5,225 nucleotides of DNA from an uncultured Alphaproteobacteria bacterium. Lineage in GTDB: Bacteria; Pseudomonadota; Alphaproteobacteria; RF32; CAG-239. The stretch spans positions 1 through 5,225 of the forward strand of contig CAMOLN010000089.1 in NCBI GenBank assembly GCA_946618745.1, written 5' to 3'. The translations under genes were made by a program, and so were the position numbers. Below are positions 1-5,225 of the stretch, one piece after another (the first letter of the stretch is position 1; each line of letters begins with the position of its first letter). The notes under the pieces are model-generated. The model was given only the letters and a program-made list of their open reading frames with translations. It did no database searches and was not told where the DNA came from.

Positions 1-1
1 C

Positions 2-76
2 AGCAGACTGAAAAGGCAGATGCTTTTGAAGAAGTTGGAAAAACAACGCAAAGAACAAGCTGAAGCTGCTAAATAA
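2..76 (+). CDS. C-terminal tail of an unidentified protein (5' end outside window)
   Basis: An open frame enters from the left edge and ends at TAA 74-76. It gives 24 residues, strongly basic at first (SRLKRQMLLKKLEKQRKEQ) and ending in AEAAK. Such a charged, probably helical tail is common at the ends of ribosomal, RNA-binding and coiled-coil proteins, but it is too short to identify. Frame 1 is also open until TGA 61-63, so the choice of frame is not certain. Frame 2 is preferred because it reads as a natural Lys/Arg/Glu/Ala-rich tail. Its end overlaps the end of the convergent DUF1294 gene by 8 bases. Confidence 0.45.
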   Translation, partial: SRLKRQMLLKKLEKQRKEQAEAAK

Positions 77-524
77 AGCGGTTTATTCCTAAATAATACC
101 ATAAAAACCAAACAAATAAAAACTCTAATATAATCATCAACAGATACATTGCCTGGAAACTTTTTTTAGAGGTTTTGTGATTAAAAAATCTTTGTCCGAT
201 AAATGCACCTATCCATCCCCCTAAAAACTCCAAAACATGCAAATCATTTTCGGGAATACGCCATTGGTTATTAATGGCGGCATGTTTGTCTACACCATAA
301 GCAATGAAAGTGGTAAGATTGATACATATTAAATGAAAAACCAAGAACAGCAATAAAGTCTTTACCGAAAAAAAGTGAATCGGATTAATCTTAAAAATAT
401 AGTTTTCGGTAAAATAGGCTAAACCTATTACTAAAGCTGCATTCAATAAATAAAAACGATTGTAACGCAACGGGTAGATTATCGCAGCCAATCCAATCAA
501 TATAAAAGTAAAAGCAATAGTCAT
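69..524 (-). CDS. DUF1294 family small integral membrane protein
   Basis: This 151-residue protein has about four hydrophobic segments, roughly residues 2-19, 26-44, 54-77 and 126-145. Between the last two lies the DUF1294 signature: D79-K80, then WRIPE at 88-92, LH at 95-96, LGGW at 101-104, Q111, HKT at 116-118 and F123. In the family this soluble-looking loop with Trp, Gly-Gly-Trp and His-Lys-Thr is the conserved core, so membership is fairly secure. The biochemical role of DUF1294 proteins is unknown; some relatives carry an N-terminal cold-shock domain, which is absent here. The start is ATG at 522-524, with only a weak purine-rich site (AAGAAAGA, 533-540) about 8 nt upstream. The gene is divergent from the lipoprotein gene and convergent with the partial gene at the left edge, so it appears to be transcribed alone. 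Confidence 0.88.
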   Translation of the reverse strand: MTIAFTFILIGLAAIIYPLRYNRFYLLNAALVIGLAYFTENYIFKINPIHFFSVKTLLLFLVFHLICINLTTFIAYGVDKHAAINNQWRIPENDLHVLEFLGGWIGAFIGQRFFNHKTSKKSFQAMYLLMIILEFLFVWFLWYYLGINRFI

Positions 525-610
525 TTATAAAATCTTTCTTTTAATTTTTTTTTACATCAAAATTAACGTGATTTTAATATAAATTATCATAAAAAGTAAA
601 TAGTGAATAA

Positions 611-640
611 TTGAAAAATGTATTTTATTTTTTTTATTAT
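611..640 (+). promoter_or_regulatory. Candidate sigma70-type promoter of the lipoprotein operon
   Basis: TTGAAA (611-616) and TATTAT (635-640) are separated by 18 bases and lie 46 bases before the ATG at 686. A second -10-like hexamer, TATACT (645-650), sits just downstream but has no good -35 partner at 16-18 bases. Chance matches are easy in such AT-rich sequence, so this is only a candidate. Confidence 0.35.
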
Positions 641-673
641 GCTTTATACTAACCTTATAAGTTTTTTTGCAAT

Positions 674-677
674 GGAG
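674..677 (+). promoter_or_regulatory. Ribosome binding site of the lipoprotein gene
   Basis: GGAG lies 8 bases before ATG 686. It fixes the start that yields a complete lipoprotein signal peptide. Confidence 0.75.
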
Positions 678-685
678 TTGAAACA

Positions 686-1321
686 ATGAAAAAGTCTTTA
701 TTAGCAGGAATGAGTTTGTTGGCCTTATGCGCTTGCAGCGAAGTCAGAAGTCCGGATTTATGCAGCATGACTGGGTTATGCCGTAATCCTAAACCTGAGG
801 TTAAATATATTGATGTTCAAACCGAAGAGAAAGTTAACTATGTTGAACCTACTTGCGGAAAGCCTGCTTGTGCTCAACAGTATGGCGAACGTTATCAGTT
901 GCCGAAACGCGGCGAACGTTATGCCTCAGCTGATTATGTAATTACTCCGGAAGTATACAGCATTTTGGCCTCAAGAGTTGCCGGTAAGGTTTTGGAGGAT
1001 TCGCCGGCGATTTTTGCTAACTATCCCAATGCGCCGATTTATATTGCCGATATGGTACAAATCGATCGTTATTTACCGGACGGACCGAATTCGGCCGGGC
1101 AAACGGCTCGCGATATTTTGGTTAACTCCAAAATGTTTAACATTGTAGATGATCCTAATGCAGCTGAATATGTATTTGAAAGCTCACTTACCAATTCAAA
1201 TACTCCTGAAGTTCCGGTTATTTCTTATGAGATGCGTTTAATGGATAGAAACGGCAATATGCTGAACAGTTGGTCGGATACTGTTCGCCAAGTTCAAAAT
1301 GATGACGGAAGTTGGTGGTAG
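686..1321 (+). CDS. Outer-membrane-type lipoprotein with LpoB/CsgG-like C-terminal region
   Basis: This 211-residue protein starts with a lipoprotein signal: MKKS, a hydrophobic stretch at 5-14, then L14-C15-A16-C17. C17 is the likely lipidated cysteine; Ser at +2 fits sorting to the outer membrane. Four more cysteines form two close pairs, C26/C32 and C57/C62, in a low-complexity linker (about 18-80), and could form disulfides in the periplasm. The folded part, about 83-211, contains IYIADMVQIDRYLPDG (118-133), SKMFNIVDDPNAAEYVF (148-164) and YEMRLMDRNGNMLNSWSD (181-198). The order 'alpha helix, short-lived strand, DYxF/L, beta strand, D..G..L..W' recalls LpoB-type activators of peptidoglycan synthases and CsgG-like domains. 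That is a judgement from pattern, not an alignment. The protein ends in SWW. It is co-transcribed with the secreted protein 5 nt downstream, which has a comparable C-terminal pattern. It could equally be a lineage-specific lipoprotein of unknown role. Confidence 0.85.
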   Translation: MKKSLLAGMSLLALCACSEVRSPDLCSMTGLCRNPKPEVKYIDVQTEEKVNYVEPTCGKPACAQQYGERYQLPKRGERYASADYVITPEVYSILASRVAGKVLEDSPAIFANYPNAPIYIADMVQIDRYLPDGPNSAGQTARDILVNSKMFNIVDDPNAAEYVFESSLTNSNTPEVPVISYEMRLMDRNGNMLNSWSDTVRQVQNDDGSWW

Positions 1322-1326
1322 AGAGT

Positions 1327-2265
1327 ATGCGTTTAAGCTTTAGCATATTAGGTGCTTTGATTTTAACGGCTCCTTGCGTTTATGCTCAAGAAAATTATGA
1401 TGTATCAAACGGCAGTTTTACGGTTGTCGGCAGATATTGTGAAGAGTTTGTCGATGGGATGAGTAAATCTGCAGCTAGAATGGAAGCGGCTGACAAGGCC
1501 GCTTTTGTTGCTTTGCGCGATTTAGATGAACTGAAAAAATATCAGAACAACATGGATAAAAGTCAATTCGAAAATAAGATACTTCGATTGGTCGATAATC
1601 TTGATAATTTAAGCATCACAACCTTAAAACAAACATCTGAAGAATTATGCGTGGAGGTAAATGCATTATTATCGGAAGCGACAATAAAAGAAATTTTTGC
1701 TAATGTTGTGTTGGCTTCAACAACAGAAGAAAATAAACCGGATGATTTTGAAGTGGAATTGCCGCCCAAGCCGAATATTACCATTAATGAAGATATTGCT
1801 TATGTAGAGAAACCGACAGTTGAGAAAAAGTTGAAAATTAACGGACGAGCCAAACAAATTTTTGTTGACCGAACCGAGTTTTTTGACGGAACATCTACCG
1901 GTAAATTTTTTGATTATTTGAAAAAAGATTTGTTAAAAATTCCGGGAGTGGAAGTTACCGACAGACAGGATAATCCCGATTATGTCTTAAAAACAAAAGT
2001 GTTAAAAGCCAAAATTGATAAACTTAATGCAGCAACCAACCGTTTACAGGTGGTGGTAGCTTTGACTTTGACCGATACCAAAACCGGAGAAAGCATTACC
2101 GAACATCAAAACCGCTTTATATTATTTGCGGCAGAAGATGATGCCCAGAAAACCGCTTCGGCACTGGTAGTAAAACTATTTTCCGGCGGAATGGGAAAAA
2201 TTTCATCACATATTGAAGTTCAGATGCCAAATAATGGCAACGGGCTGATTGCCGCACCGTTTTAA
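1327..2265 (+). CDS. Sec-secreted periplasmic protein, LPP20/FlgT-like N-terminal and LpoB/CsgG-like C-terminal regions
   Basis: The frame is open from TTG 1312, but ATG 1327 is preferred. From there the protein begins MRLSFSILGALILTAPCVYA, a complete signal peptide with a V-Y-A cleavage site after residue 20, giving 312 residues in all. The ribosome binding site is weak (GGAAG 1307-1311 is distant; the purine run GAGAG 1321-1325 is too close), so translation is probably coupled to the lipoprotein gene, whose stop ends 5 nt earlier. Residues 29-65 (GSFTVVGRYCEE, then AARMEAADKAAFVALRDL) have the 'G.. ..AR..A...A...L' rhythm of LPP20/FlgT N-terminal domains. C38 and C108 could pair. An acidic, Pro-rich linker (136-165) leads to a C-terminal domain (about 170-290) with VDRTEFFDG (180-188), VEVTDRQDNPDYVLKTKVLK (208-227), RLQVVVALTLTDTKTGESI (239-257) and EHQNRFILFAAEDDAQ (259-274). 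This resembles CsgG/LpoB-type domains, where the protein would support an outer-membrane or cell-wall assembly. The exact family and function are not recognised. Confidence 0.85.
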   Translation: MRLSFSILGALILTAPCVYAQENYDVSNGSFTVVGRYCEEFVDGMSKSAARMEAADKAAFVALRDLDELKKYQNNMDKSQFENKILRLVDNLDNLSITTLKQTSEELCVEVNALLSEATIKEIFANVVLASTTEENKPDDFEVELPPKPNITINEDIAYVEKPTVEKKLKINGRAKQIFVDRTEFFDGTSTGKFFDYLKKDLLKIPGVEVTDRQDNPDYVLKTKVLKAKIDKLNAATNRLQVVVALTLTDTKTGESITEHQNRFILFAAEDDAQKTASALVVKLFSGGMGKISSHIEVQMPNNGNGLIAAPF

Positions 2266-2270
2266 ATATT

Positions 2271-2299
2271 TTGACATAATTTGTAATTTATGATAAGAT
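2271..2299 (+). promoter_or_regulatory. Sigma70-type promoter of the small orphan gene
   Basis: A consensus -35 TTGACA (2271-2276) is followed after exactly 17 bases by TAAGAT (2294-2299), which matches four of six -10 positions. It starts 6 bases after the stop of the preceding gene and would give a leader of about 30 bases. An overlapping TATGAT (2289-2294) looks better as a -10 but sits only 12 bases from the -35. The element suggests the gene at 2338 is transcribed independently of the lipoprotein operon. Confidence 0.6.
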
Positions 2300-2323
2300 G
2301 ATTGTGTAATTGTGAATTTACTT

Positions 2324-2330
2324 AAAGGAG
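2324..2330 (+). promoter_or_regulatory. Strong ribosome binding site of the small orphan gene
   Basis: AAAGGAG lies 7 bases before ATG 2338. It decides for this start over the in-frame ATG at 2347, and it is the closest match to the anti-Shine-Dalgarno consensus in the window. Confidence 0.8.
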
Positions 2331-2337
2331 ACAGATA

Positions 2338-2733
2338 ATGCCTATTATGAGTTTAACAGAGACCTATGATATGACCGGTGTTCATAAGGGTAATGATGGT
2401 CAGAAAGTTTTTTTAAAAGCAAGACATGGTGACCTCCATAGTCTGGTGATTAATGGTATTCCTAATGATGTTGATCTTAGTGGTAATATACAGATGCATA
2501 CTTATCATGTTGATGATTTATCAAATCCAATTCCTGATGAAGATAAGAATATGGCTGAGCCAGATAAGATAGAAGTTTATAAATTAGATGACAATGAAAA
2601 CGTTATTTCTTCGTATAAGCTATTTAAAAATCCCGAAGGCGGATACAAACTTCAGACTGAAGAGCAAAAAAGAAGAACTAATGCCGCAAATAATGAGATT
2701 ATTAGGATGATGACAGGAATTCCTGGGAAATAA
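2338..2733 (+). CDS. Small hypothetical protein, unrecognised
   Basis: This 131-residue protein is predicted soluble, with no signal peptide or membrane segment, and belongs to no family I recognise. The first two thirds look beta-rich and acidic: QKVFLKARHG, HSLVINGIPNDVDLSGNIQM and KIEVYKLDDNENVISSYKLF read as alternating strands with Gly/Asp/Asn turns. The last 25 residues (TEEQKRRTNAANNEIIRMM) read as a charged helix. It has no cysteine and no tryptophan. A strong promoter and ribosome binding site precede it, so it is very probably a real, well-expressed gene. Codon use differs from its neighbours: none of the seven prolines is CCG and all four arginines are AGA or AGG, while the adjacent lipoprotein gene uses CCG and CGT/CGC freely. 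That fits recent acquisition or a young orphan gene. It ends 7 bases before the convergent gene at 2741. Confidence 0.75.
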   Translation: MPIMSLTETYDMTGVHKGNDGQKVFLKARHGDLHSLVINGIPNDVDLSGNIQMHTYHVDDLSNPIPDEDKNMAEPDKIEVYKLDDNENVISSYKLFKNPEGGYKLQTEEQKRRTNAANNEIIRMMTGIPGK

Positions 2734-2740
2734 TAACTTT

Positions 2741-3394
2741 TTACGAAATATTGTTATCCAAATCACGATTGGCGACGTTGTCAAAAGCCAAGATCCAATC
2801 TTCCGGCAAGGTGATTTCCAAATTATTCAGGTACTCGGTGGATTTTTCAATTATGTCAGCGGCGGTTTGGCGGTTTTGTTCATCATTATCCGTTGAATAA
2901 AATACACATTCAATTTTGCCGTCATCAAGAACCAATAAATCAAAAGCACAAAGCTTGCCGCGCATAGCTTCTGTTGCCATATGCAGAATATAATTAAAAT
3001 GGCGCAAGGTGTAATCTTGTTGATGAGTTTGCAACCAATTGAATATCGGTTCCATTTGCTGATACACATCGGGATATTCGCCAATAGATACCGCTAAAGA
3101 TAAATTTGCCGATAAAAATGCATATTTGAGCAAGACCGGCCAATATTCGCCGACATAAGTACTTAAATTGCGCATAACCGGTTGCAATAATGAAGTTGCC
3201 TGCTCTATTTCACCCATATCCAACAGACATTCAATGTAAAAATTTTGATAATCCGGAGATAAAGTTCCGCCACTGCTCCACAAAGCATTGCTTAATTCGG
3301 CAGCTTGAGCACGATCACCGGCATCCAAAGCTGTGGCAATAGCGTTTACTTGACTGTCGGCTGTTTCATTTTGATAATCATTTAAATCACTCAT
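2741..3394 (-). CDS. Hypothetical soluble protein, helical-repeat-like N-terminal half
   Basis: This 217-residue acidic protein has no signal peptide or membrane span. I do not recognise the family. The first half (about 12-105) is helical, with the paired-helix rhythm of TPR-like repeats: AIATALDAGDRAQAAELSNA (18-37) followed by YIECLLDMGEIEQATSLLQP (53-72), each with a small-residue/Gly turn. A second segment (about 110-145) is also helical. The C-terminal part has a beta-hairpin-like stretch (FDLLVLDDGKIECVFYST, 151-168) and ends around LPEDWILAFD (196-205). It is the last gene of the - strand unit. Its ATG is 3 bases after the stop of the SpmA-SpmB gene, and its AGGAG site lies within the last codons of that gene, so the two are probably translationally coupled. 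A cytoplasmic partner of the membrane protein is possible but only inferred from position. Confidence 0.82.
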   Translation of the reverse strand: MSDLNDYQNETADSQVNAIATALDAGDRAQAAELSNALWSSGGTLSPDYQNFYIECLLDMGEIEQATSLLQPVMRNLSTYVGEYWPVLLKYAFLSANLSLAVSIGEYPDVYQQMEPIFNWLQTHQQDYTLRHFNYILHMATEAMRGKLCAFDLLVLDDGKIECVFYSTDNDEQNRQTAADIIEKSTEYLNNLEITLPEDWILAFDNVANRDLDNNIS

Positions 3395-3397
3395 TTA

Positions 3398-4627
3398 TTA
3401 CTCCTGATAAAAAACATAAGCCAAAGAAATCGCGGCGATAATTCCGCAGATATCGGCAAACAAAGCCAAGGGCAAAGCGGCTCCGGTTTTACTGATTTTA
3501 ACGGCACCGAAATAAACCGCCAGAACATAAAAGGTGGTTTCGGTGGATCCTTGCACTACCGAAGCGGCAAAGGAGGCAAAACTGTCAACACCGTAAGCCT
3601 TGAAAGTATCAAGCATCATAGCTCTGGCACCACTGCCGGATAAAGGTTTCATTAAGGCCGTAGGAACTGCTTTGACAAACTCGTAATCAATATTCCAATG
3701 GTTCAATAACTTTTCCAAAGCCGAACAAAGCAAGTCTATTCCGCCGGCAGCACGGAAGATACCGATTGCCGCCAACATTGCTACCAGATAAGGGATAATT
3801 TGCACGGCGATGTTGAAACCATCTTTGGCTCCTTGAATAAAGTTTTCATAGACATTTTGCTTTTTGAGTAAGCCCCATAAAATGAAAAAGGCAACCAGAC
3901 CAAATAATAAGGAATTGCTCATAATCATTGCAGCGGTAGTTTTATCGGCAAAATTAAGCCGGGCAAACAGATAACCGATCAAACCGATTAACAGACCTCC
4001 TGCACCTAAATAAGCCAAAATTACCGGTCGGAAAATATTGATACGCAACCATAAAGCTGTTGCTAAAAAGCCGGCCAAAGTGGAAACTGAAGTAGCCAGT
4101 AATATCGGAATAAATACCAATGCCGGATTGCTGGAGCCAAACTGGTAACGATACATTAAAATAGTAACAGGTAATAATGTAAGGGAGGAAGAATTAAGCA
4201 CCATAAATAAAATTTGCGAATTGGATGCCTTATCCTGATAGATATTTTCTTTTTGCATTTGCTCCATAGCTTTAATCCCCATCGGGGTAGCGGCATTATC
4301 CAAACCTAACACATTAGCGGCAACATTCATTACGATCGAACCGAATGCCGGAGAATTGGGTTTAAGGTCGGGCATTACCGCACGGAAAAAAGGTTTTAAC
4401 AACTTAGCCAGAGCTTCGGTTAAGCCGGATTTCTCGGCAATTTTTAATATGCCTAACCAAAAACACAATACTCCGGTTAAACCTAAAGCAACACGAAAAC
4501 CGGTATCGGCGCTTTCAAACAGTCCGTCAACGATTTGTTTCCATATTTCATGATTGCCATTTAAACTTTGGACTATCGCGGCAATTAATGCAAAAATAAA
4601 AAATCCGGCCCAAATCAAATTTAACAT
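3398..4627 (-). CDS. SpmA-SpmB fusion; nucleoside recognition (Gate) domain membrane protein
   Basis: This 409-residue polytopic membrane protein contains both halves that are separate SpmA and SpmB proteins in Bacillus. The SpmA-like half (about 1-200) carries NVAANVLGLDNAATPMGIKA (101-120) and SSSLTLLPVTIL (146-157). The SpmB-like half (about 260-409) carries QIIPYLVAMLAAIGIFRAAG (276-295), KPLSGSGARAM (327-337) and QGSTETTFYVLAVYFGAVK (359-377). These Gly/Ser/Asn-rich breaks between hydrophobic helices are the hallmark of the Gate/nucleoside recognition family; around ten membrane segments are visible. In Bacillus, SpmA and SpmB help dehydrate the spore core. In non-sporulating Gram-negatives the fused form is widespread, with no settled function; transport of a small solute is an inference. 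The length fits the fused family, so the gene looks intact. The start is ATG 4625-4627, with AGGGA 8 bases upstream. It follows the LOG-family gene by 20 bases. Confidence 0.93.
   Translation of the reverse strand: MLNLIWAGFFIFALIAAIVQSLNGNHEIWKQIVDGLFESADTGFRVALGLTGVLCFWLGILKIAEKSGLTEALAKLLKPFFRAVMPDLKPNSPAFGSIVMNVAANVLGLDNAATPMGIKAMEQMQKENIYQDKASNSQILFMVLNSSSLTLLPVTILMYRYQFGSSNPALVFIPILLATSVSTLAGFLATALWLRINIFRPVILAYLGAGGLLIGLIGYLFARLNFADKTTAAMIMSNSLLFGLVAFFILWGLLKKQNVYENFIQGAKDGFNIAVQIIPYLVAMLAAIGIFRAAGGIDLLCSALEKLLNHWNIDYEFVKAVPTALMKPLSGSGARAMMLDTFKAYGVDSFASFAASVVQGSTETTFYVLAVYFGAVKISKTGAALPLALFADICGIIAAISLAYVFYQE
3401..3405 (-). promoter_or_regulatory. Ribosome binding site inside the upstream gene
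   Basis: On the - strand, AGGAG ends 6 bases before the ATG at 3392-3394 and is formed by the final CAG-GAG codons of the SpmA-SpmB gene. The placement supports translational coupling and the chosen start. Confidence 0.75.
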
Positions 4628-4635
4628 AAATTAAG

Positions 4636-4640
4636 TCCCT
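4636..4640 (-). promoter_or_regulatory. Ribosome binding site of the SpmA-SpmB gene
   Basis: AGGGA on the - strand lies 8 bases before the ATG at 4625-4627, inside the 20-base gap after the LOG-family stop codon. It supports this start. Confidence 0.6.
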
Positions 4641-4647
4641 TAAAATA

Positions 4648-5225
4648 TCAGTTATTATGTTGCGATTTTTTTAACTCACTTAATTTATCACTGACCACTG
4701 CAGTATCTCGACCCGCCTTGGCTAAGCGTTCATACATACGCTCAATCTCTTTTTCCAAATAAGCTTGTTCAACTTGATGATTGAGTTTACCTTTACGCTC
4801 GGAATCACCGGATAATTCAATATTATCAATTTCGGCAATCATATCCTCCAAACTTTTATCCGGAGTTTTGTTTTTAATAAAATAAGGCATTTCAAAGGCC
4901 AATCTGCGAGCATGATAGTAAGCTTCTTTAAAACTTTCACAACCATTATAACGCAGTTTTAATAAACGGAATACAATCTCTAATTCTTCTTTGTTATCAA
5001 CCACGATATAAGGAATGGGCTCGGCAAAACCGGAATTTACCATTTCTTTCAAAAATTCCAAAATATGATAGAAAAAGCCGTTAAGATTATAAAAGATAAA
5101 AGGCTTATTCTTAATAAACCCGTCCTGCATGGCAACACAATCATAAGCAAGCTCGTCCAAAGTTCCCACTCCGCCGGGAGCAAAAACGATAATATCGGCG
5201 TCAAACAGCTTCTTCTTGCGATTTT
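4648..5225 (-). CDS. LOG-family (TIGR00730-type) Rossmann-fold protein, N-terminus beyond window
   Basis: The frame runs off the right edge: 191 residues plus the TGA stop are visible and the true start is outside. A GTG at 5167-5169 could be mistaken for a start, but it is the Val inside the family's signature. The sequence DADIIVFAPGGVGTLDEL (visible residues 8-25) contains PGGxGTxxE, preceded by the expected basic R-K stretch. Downstream, KPFIFYNLNGFFYHILEFLK and MVNSGFAEP match the usual second half of the domain. Characterised LOG proteins remove ribose 5-phosphate from nucleoside monophosphates (cytokinin or purine/pyrimidine nucleotides); all visible active-site residues are intact. 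After the domain, about 100 residues continue: a segment with CESFKEAYYHARRLAFE, then a charged, probably coiled-coil tail (about 149-191) ending SQHNN. That extension is longer than in minimal LOG proteins. It heads the visible part of the operon with the SpmA-SpmB and 217-residue genes. Confidence 0.9.
   Translation of the reverse strand, partial: NRKKKLFDADIIVFAPGGVGTLDELAYDCVAMQDGFIKNKPFIFYNLNGFFYHILEFLKEMVNSGFAEPIPYIVVDNKEELEIVFRLLKLRYNGCESFKEAYYHARRLAFEMPYFIKNKTPDKSLEDMIAEIDNIELSGDSERKGKLNHQVEQAYLEKEIERMYERLAKAGRDTAVVSDKLSELKKSQHNN

Larger units (their letters stand above)
525..685. other. AT-rich divergent intergenic region
   Basis: These 161 bases separate the starts of the DUF1294 gene and the lipoprotein gene, so they must hold promoters for both directions. 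The region is almost entirely A and T, with several T tracts (for example 543-553 and 626-635) that could bend DNA or act as UP elements. A plausible + strand promoter lies at 611-640. No convincing -35/-10 pair was found for the - strand, and no clear operator palindrome or riboswitch fold was seen. Confidence 0.6.

Noticed and set aside
1563..1784. A 73-residue open frame on the - strand
   Set aside because: It lies wholly inside the secreted-protein gene, is Ser/Asn-rich as antisense frames often are, and has no ribosome binding site.
2239..2272. A possible terminator at the end of the lipoprotein operon (AACG-GGC and GCC-CGTT arms followed by TTTTAAATATTTT)
   Set aside because: The stem is short and interrupted by a 4-base bulge, and lies within coding sequence. 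The T run is broken by A residues.
2714..2725. A perfect 12-base palindrome, CAGGAATTCCTG, near the end of the orphan gene
   Set aside because: As a hairpin it would have only a 4-base stem with an AATT loop, and the nearest T run is 12 bases away, so it is not a convincing terminator. It is also explained by the codons Thr-Gly-Ile-Pro-Gly.
2733..2757. An inverted repeat ATAAC/GTTAT across the convergent stop codons as a bidirectional terminator
   Set aside because: Only five A/T-rich base pairs with a 15-base loop and no G+C-rich stem; expected by chance in this composition.
2851..3084. A 77-residue - strand frame within the 217-residue gene
   Set aside because: It is an alternative frame of a gene with a good start signal. 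The hydrophobic composition is a frame artefact, and no independent start signal was seen.
4356..4553. A 65-residue + strand frame opposite the SpmA-SpmB gene
   Set aside because: It is antisense to a well-conserved membrane-protein coding region, with no ribosome binding site or recognisable product.
5167..5169. GTG as the start of the LOG-family protein
   Set aside because: The codon is the Val of the PGGVGT signature and the frame stays open to the window edge, so the real start is outside.

Overview
The window is AT-rich chromosomal DNA with densely packed genes and ordinary Shine-Dalgarno sites. TGA is used as a stop (the gene at 4648-5225), so the standard bacterial code applies. A lipoprotein with a classical lipobox, a Sec-secreted periplasmic protein and a single-chain SpmA-SpmB fusion suggest a Gram-negative, probably an AT-rich, possibly host-associated alphaproteobacterium. 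That placement is an inference from gene style and is not proven by a marker gene. No rRNA, tRNA, CRISPR array, insertion sequence or phage gene was seen.

Layout. Positions 2-76 hold the last codons of a + strand gene that runs in from the left. Its stop overlaps tail-to-tail with a - strand DUF1294 membrane protein gene (69-524). An AT-rich divergent intergenic region (525-685) then leads into a two-gene + strand unit: a lipoprotein (686-1321) and, 5 nt later, a secreted protein best started at ATG 1327 (to 2265). Both have C-terminal halves that resemble the LpoB/CsgG style of periplasmic domain, and they look like partners at the outer membrane. Next comes a small unrecognised + strand gene (2338-2733) with its own near-ideal -35 element, a strong ribosome binding site and codon use unlike its neighbours.

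The right half is a - strand unit read from the right edge leftwards. It begins with a LOG-family (TIGR00730-type) nucleotide phosphoribohydrolase-like protein whose N-terminus lies outside the window (4648-5225). A 409-residue SpmA-SpmB 'nucleoside recognition/Gate' membrane protein follows (3398-4627), then an unrecognised 217-residue soluble protein (2741-3394). Gaps of 20 and 3 nt, with the last ribosome binding site lying inside the preceding gene, argue for one transcript. The coupling of a nucleotide-cleaving enzyme with a Gate-domain membrane protein is the most suggestive functional association here. It remains a hypothesis.

Nothing in the window clearly amounts to a new defence or mobile system. 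The points worth following up are the two secreted proteins, the LOG/SpmAB/unknown operon, and the orphan gene at 2338.
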